A stretch of 64,000 nt of DNA, taken from positions 373,550,706 to 373,614,705 of the forward strand of contig NC_085137.1 of the NCBI RefSeq assembly GCF_035046485.1, read 5' to 3'. Positions 58,101-64,000 of the stretch are shown one piece after another; the stretch's first letter is position 1; every line of letters starts with the position of its first letter. The notes under the pieces were generated by a model. It was not told where the DNA came from and did not search any database. It worked only from the letters and a program-made list of their open reading frames with translations. The translations under genes were made by a program, and so were the position numbers. This stretch comes from Aedes albopictus. Its lineage: Eukaryota; Arthropoda; Insecta; Diptera; Culicidae.

Positions 58101-61100
58101 TTATTAAAAATTAAAGTACTAAAAACGCAACAGTGTCGTAAATTTCGTAAGAAACAGATTACCAGCCAACGCAGATGTAAGGGCTGTTTGCAGATCAGAG
58201 GGAATTTCTCGGCCTATCTTGAGGCATGGGAAATTCCTTGGCTGAATCACTCAAGAAACCGTTTTTTCTTCGATCGCAGTACGCAGTTGCAAAGAAATGA
58301 CAGTTCAAATGTCACCATAGAAAGTTTCTGCCAGGAATCGTTCTAGAAGTTTCTTGAGCGATTTCTCTTGAACTCCAATCTGGGCTTTTTAGTTAAATTG
58401 AACCATTAAAAATGAAATTTCACACCAATTAAGTGGCAGCTGAGAAGGCGAAAGACAAAACTAAACTTTAAGCTGAGCGTGACTAGAAAAACAGTAACGA
58501 ATAGTATTTGAATATGTTCCAAATGCGAATATAACTGAGCAGATACTGAGGTTGTTGTGGACCCACCTCAGGTGATATATATTGAAGTTATCATTGCTCA
58601 GTAAAGTATAATAAGTCTACGGAGACGTAAAAAGGGTTGGCTCTTGAAACCAAATTAACATGAAGACATGATTTAACTAATGCTTTGTCCTCTCTTACAA
58701 GACTTCAAGAAAATTAACATCAATGTGTGAGAATAATTGAACTGTCTTGGTAGTTTGCAAGATAGGAAGTCAAAATGACAGTTAAAGCATTCGTTGAAGC
58801 TAGATGACATATTCAGAGCAGTTGCTAACCACGATCCTGTTAAGTATCATGCTAGTCAAATGGCTAGTTGAATTGGATATTTTAAAAAATCGAACAATAA
58901 AAAAATGAAACTTTCGGCTTAACTGGAAGTCTCAAGAATTCGAGTAAAAGGCGCTTTATAACCTATTGAATGCCACTAAATGTTTATGCGATTCAAATAC
59001 AGTGAGTTCTTGAGTAATCACTTCTGAAGTCTTTGAATATAAAATGTATCGGGTGTGGTCAGGAGGGGCATTTTGACTTATGATTGTCTAACACTATGGA
59101 TATAGTGCCATTTTTGCTAATGAACTGCAAATATTGTATGCATGTGTCGCTCACATAGATTTTTGCAATTTGTCATAGATAACCCTTTTCATGTGTAGAT
59201 ACACATAGTTTATATAAGGTCCTCCGATTTTATGTGTGATCCAGCGTGGAAAACGAGTATGTGTGTACAAATAAAATTTATATATCAAACTCATGGATTT
59301 TTACCAATAAAAATGCGTGTACATGTATAAGTGATATTTGTGTTAATAAGTTCATTGAAAATTTGAATAAAAACGTGCTTTAAATTGTTTCAGTACAAAG
59401 AAATGAATCGTAGAGGCAAGCGTAAGGGCCATCATGACACAGACAATCATGGTCAGTGTGCACTACGTCAGACTTGTAGTCGTTAACAAAAAAAAAATGA
59501 GGATGTATTTCATCGGAAAAATGTGAAATAAGTGATATGATAGACAGATGATTGGGCTTTGCAATAATGCAGAATATTCTAGTTCGATCCAACGAACTGA
59601 GAATATTATCTGTTTGGGCTCGGCCGTGAACCCAACGATTTATAAGCGGAACGATGGACTGGGAGAATTGGTACTGGGACCAGTTCCAGGAAAGGGAAGG
59701 AACAAAACACTTCTACTGCTACTATTGACTATTTATTCTAATGGTGTACTGTTTAGTGGCTTCTGTCTTGATCGCTTCATGTCCAAGTTGGTAATGACGA
59801 TCTCTGGCTTGGTTGTCCCCTTTTATATGCCAAGGAGCCCATCTGTCGCGTAGCGGTTGCTAACGCCGTTGTTGATCCGGGTTGTCGTTGTTCCATTGGT
59901 AACTGCGATGAATTCTTTGGGAAGCGCTAGGCGCGAACATTATCAATATGATGAGCATATGTAGAAAATCAGAGTTACTTAAAGATAAAAAGTTCTAAAT
60001 TTTGACGGTACATTGAATGCGAATAATTTGGAAAAAGCTTGTTGAAATAGCTTCAATAGGTATCTAGAGTGAGAACATAACATGTTGAGGGGCTTTTGCA
60101 ATATTTTGGAGGTACACCATTAAAATAAGTCCTGCAGTTCAGAACCCGAAAGAGCGACATCAAAGGAACAAATTTTTGGTTTTGTAATGTTAAAATAGGT
60201 TTGATTGAGCACGAATCACCAGTTAATGCGGGGGAATATGCATCGTAGAATGTAAACCTATTCCTTGACCTATTCAACGACCAAACCGAAGTGACTGGCG
60301 GTGCGAAAATTGATGTTTAACCTTCTTATAAACATAGCAACTCGATTTAGATTAGTGCTAATTTCAGCTCTTAAGTAGCTTAATGATGCGCAATACCAGC
60401 AACCGGTTCAAATTTACATGCAACTTTGCATGTGCTTTGCGTGACTTCGATTTGGTACTGCGTCGATGATGTATGTATTAAGAATTTGAGATAATTATAG
60501 GATCACAACATGAAAAAGAAGAATGAATATTAATATTCTACTATACTTTCAAACAGCTAGTGCGGGTGCGAGTTTTGTGAACAATATATATTTAATATAA
60601 TACAAAAACTGGATGTTTTCAAGTTTTCAAATTACTATTCAGCTAAAACTAGTATTACAAATATTGCTTTGGACAAGTGACGTTTTTCGAAATCGTGATT
60701 TGATTTAAAAAAAAAATATCAATCCCTTCGATATTTTGAAAACAAAATCTGTAAAGCCAAACTTCTGAATATATTCTGAACAAGAAACGAGTTCCAGCAA
60801 AGTTCGCTAAAAAAAACATGAAATGAAATAGTGTTTGTATAACACTTGGACACTTTGGATCGAAAACGAGTTAATGGATATTGATAATCTTTCCACTGTA
60901 ACATTCGTGCAGTGTTCCGACATATTAATTAAAAAAATGTCTGAATAATAATCTGAATATACATACCTTATGTATGAGATTCTTCTATGAAAGGACATGT
61001 CAAAAAAAAATCAGTGGGCAGTATACAATGTTTGCATGCTAGCTGTCATTGAAAACATTTGAGAAGAGGAAAGCAATTCAATTAATTCATCAGCAAAGGT

Positions 61101-61572
61101 AATATTTATCTTGACACTCAGTATTAAAAATGTTTTGGGATTTGGGAAAATATTTGGGTCAAAATAATATTTCTTTTTAGGTACAACCACAAGTAACGGC
61201 CAAGTAATTTACCAAAATGCCGAGCAGAGATGGATGACCAAATGGATGACTGTACTTCTAATTCTGATGTGAGACTGAAGCGAGACGTTCATAAACTGAG
61301 GAGACTATAAGCGAAACAACGTGGAGTGACCTTGCTGCGGATCTGGAGAAAAAACGAGATGTGGTACCTTGTGGTATGCACATAATAAATTATTGTATCA
61401 CTCTATTACGTTTAGCGTGTATGTTGACATTGAGTATCTGTCATATGCGGAGGTATTGTTATTGTTGTCTGGAGTGTGAATCATTGTATGTAATATTGAA
61501 GTATCGGTAATAAAGTGTATACAAATAATGAATACAGTTATTGAATAATCATTACAGAGAAAGATTCTCACA

Positions 61573-62069
61573 GGAGGTATACCTAGTAAAATTTCTTAAG
61601 AGATCTCATGAGGAAATCCTAGAAGAAATTCTAGATAAATTTCTGATTCCTTGGAGGAAATTCTGTAGAAATTCTGGAGAATTCTGGACGGAATCCCTAG
61701 TAAAATTTCATAAGAAATCTCTTTAAAACATCCTAGAGGAAATCTTAGAGAAATTTGTGAAGGAAACTTCTGAGCAAATTCTTGGCGTAATTCCTGGAGG
61801 AATTCTTGGATTAGACCCAGCAGGAATTCCTGGAGAATTTCCTTGAGCAATTTTTTGGGTGAATTCTTGGAATCCCTAGGAGAATTCCGGGAGAAATTCC
61901 TGAAGAAATCTCAAGAGGAGTTCTGGGAGGATTCTGAGAGATTTCTGTTATTTTTCTATTTCTGAAAGAACCCCTTGAAAGATTCCTGGAGGACTTTCTA
62001 GCGGAATTGCTAGTGCAGTTCTTGGAGAAACTCTCGAAGGGATATCTGAAGAAATCCCTGGGGATAACC
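61573..62069 (-). repeat. GGAATTCC minisatellite block
   Basis: Units in the orientation TTCCTGGAGGAATT, opposite to most blocks at 31-51 kb. Interrupted by the solo LTR. Confidence 0.93.
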
Positions 62070-62267
62070 TGTTGGAAATAAAAACACAGGCGAGGCTTTG
62101 TTCTCCAAACCCAGGCACTGACTGATATCGCTACCAGCTCAGCGCCTCTCCTTTATTCAATCTAGGTATAACTTATTTACAATTTATTTCCATTTACCTA
62201 CCAGTTGATACCTAGCTCCCCACTGAACTGTGTGATGCACCTCCAAGGATGTACCTACCATTCAACA
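62070..62267 (-). mobile_element. Solo LTR, 198 bp
   Basis: TGTTGGAAATAAA...ACCATTCAACA with an exact 5-bp duplication TAACC at 62065-62069 and 62268-62272. TG...CA termini and an AATAAA in mid-element on the - strand indicate an LTR read leftward. It is unrelated to the LTR at 57065, so it records loss of another element by LTR recombination. Confidence 0.8.
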
Positions 62268-64000
62268 TAACCTTGAATAAATTTGTGCAGAAATCCCTGG
62301 AGGAATCTCTGGAGGAATTCCTGGTGGAATACCTGAAAGAATCCTTGAAAAATTCCTGAATGAATTCCTGGAGAAAATTCTTGAAAAATTTCTGAAGAAA
62401 TCCCTAGAGGATTTCCTGGAAGAATCTTTGGAGAAACTTCTGGAGGATTTCCTGGAGGAATCTTCAAAGAATTTCTTGAAGAGATTTTTCATGGAGAAAT
62501 CTGTGGAGGAATCCCTTAAGCAATTGCTGATGGAATCTCGGGAGAAATTCCTGCAGAAATACCTAGAGGAATTGCTGACATAATTTCTGAAAGATTCCAG
62601 GGGCAATTCCTAGAGAAATTCCTGGGGGAGTTCCTGATGAAATTACTGGGGTTATTCCTGGAGAAATTCCTGGATAAAATCCTGGAGGCATGCCTGAGAG
62701 GAACTTCTGTGGGATTTCCTGGAGGAATCTTCGGAGGATTTCCTGGAGGAATTAATTCAGGAATTAATCCCTGAAAAATTCCTGAGGGTATTCCTGGAGA
62801 GTTTCCTGGAAGAATTTCTGAAAAAATCTCCAGAAGAATTTCTGGAAAAATTCCTGGAGAAAATGTTGACATAACTTCTGAAGAATGTACAGGAGCAATT
62901 CCTGGATCAATTCCTAGAGAAATTGCTGGAGATATTCCTTAAGAAATCCTTGGGGTAATTCCTGAAGAATTTCCTGGAATAGTTCTTAGAGAAATTCCTA
63001 AATAAAATACTGGAGGAATTGCTGGAGGTTCTCCTTTGGCTGGGAATTGCTGGCGGAATCCTCGAAGGAATTCTAGGAGGAATCTCTGTAGGAATTCCTT
63101 CAACAATTTATGGATGAATATCTGGGGGAATCTCTAGAGGAGCTCTGAGAGAAATTTCTGAAAAAATCGCCTGAGAAATTCCCGGAGGGATTTCTAGAGA
63201 AATCTGTGGAGGAATTCTTGGAGAAATCCTCGAACGAATTTCTGAAGAAATCCCTGGCAAAATCACTAAAAAAGTTTCTGGATGAGTTTTTAGTGTAAGT
63301 CCTGGAGGAATGCCTGTAGCAACTCCTGGAGGGAATACTGGAAGATTTCTTGGTGGAATTTCTGGAAAAATTCCAGAAGATATTCCTAGAAAAAATCCTG
63401 GAAGAATTTCTGAAGGAATCTCTGAAGGATTTCCTGGAGTAGTTTCTGTAGAAATTCGTGGATGAATCTCTTAGGGAATTGGTATAGGAATACCAGAAAA
63501 AAAATCCTTAGGAAATCGCAGATGGTGTTCTTGAACAAATTCGGGAGGAATCCTTAGAAGAGTTTATGAAGAAACTCCATAAAAAAATCCGGAAGAAATT
63601 TCAAGAGAAATTACTAAGGGAATCCCAAAGCAGTTCCTGGAGGAAGTACTGCATCAACTCCTAGAAAAGTTCCTTAAAAAATACAAAGATGAATTGCCGG
63701 AGGAACTCTAAAAAGGGTTCGTGGGAGAATCTTTGGAGGATGTTTGAAATATGTTGTTCCAGAAAGAGTCACTGAAGGAAGTCCCGAGTTAAGCCCTGCA
63801 GAAATTCTTGGTGGAATCCCAGGAGGATAGAAGAATACCCGTAGAGATTAACGGAGGAATCTCTAGAAATACTCCTGGAGGAATCTCTAGAAGGAACTCC
63901 TTGAGGAATTTCTGGAGAAATCTCTATACGCATTTCTGAATTAATCCTTGGATGAATTTTCAGAGGAATCACTGAAACAATTCCCAGAGGATCCCTGGAA
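62268..64000 (-). repeat. GGAATTCC minisatellite block to window end
   Basis: Tandem units such as GGAGGAATTCCTGGAGAAAT; frames of 70-118 codons on - (Pro-Gly-Ile-Pro/Ser and Phe-Leu-Gln repeats) are artefacts. Continues off the window. Confidence 0.95.

Larger units (their letters stand above)
57065..61572 (+). mobile_element. Non-autonomous LTR retrotransposon (LARD-like), recently inserted
   Basis: Two 213-bp LTRs (57065-57277, 61360-61572) begin TGTGGTACC and end TTCTCACA, differ at only two positions, and are flanked by GGAGG (57060-57064, 61573-61577). A primer-binding site TGGCGACGAG (57279-57288) lies one base after the 5' LTR and suits a serine tRNA 3' end. A purine tract precedes the 3' LTR (61345-61359). 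AATAAA sits inside the LTR (57214-57219). The 4.1-kb interior has no gag, protease, RT or integrase frame; the longest is 101 codons (59548-59853), unrecognised. It must depend on another element's proteins. Confidence 0.92.

Overview
The window looks like insect nuclear DNA from a culicine mosquito, most likely Aedes. Supporting this are two intron-containing insect genes, tRNA-headed SINEs, dozens of inverted-repeat DNA transposons inserted into one another, and a dispersed minisatellite built on a GGAATTCC core. Genus is an inference from repeat style; there is no species-diagnostic gene.

Only two host genes can be supported. On the + strand, 8319-20730 encodes the C-terminal 676 residues of a corin-like type II transmembrane serine protease: membrane anchor, Frizzled, two LDLRa, SRCR, trypsin. 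It has nine exons here and at least one more exon is probably upstream. Seven exons are packed into 2.2 kb, then a 9.8-kb transposon-filled intron splits the protease domain. On the - strand, 56006-55557 encodes a complete 70-residue NDUFA1 (MWFE) subunit of mitochondrial complex I in three exons. The two genes have no evident functional link.

Layout: 1-7076 holds degenerate transposons around a 3-kb AT-only satellite made of two opposed arrays. 7077-8318 holds MITE pieces. 8319-20730 is corin. 20731-27460 holds its probable 3' UTR start and then MITEs. 27469-29218 is a hAT element. 29940-34460 is minisatellite with MITE insertions. 34461-38560 is A-rich DNA with a SINE, a foldback MITE and a dead LOA-type reverse transcriptase. 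38874-48261 is a 9.4-kb foldback element. 48262-51117 is minisatellite. 51118-53609 is a Transib-like element with RSS-like ends. 55557-56006 is NDUFA1. 57065-61572 is a young non-autonomous LTR retrotransposon. 61573-64000 is minisatellite holding a solo LTR.

The best leads are the foldback, whose arms carry oppositely oriented arrays of a CTCF-like motif; the Transib-like element; and the LTR element, whose leader repeats a short hairpin motif. Apart from the two genes and one reverse-transcriptase relic, the open frames arise from satellite periodicity or transposon palindromes, or could not be recognised.
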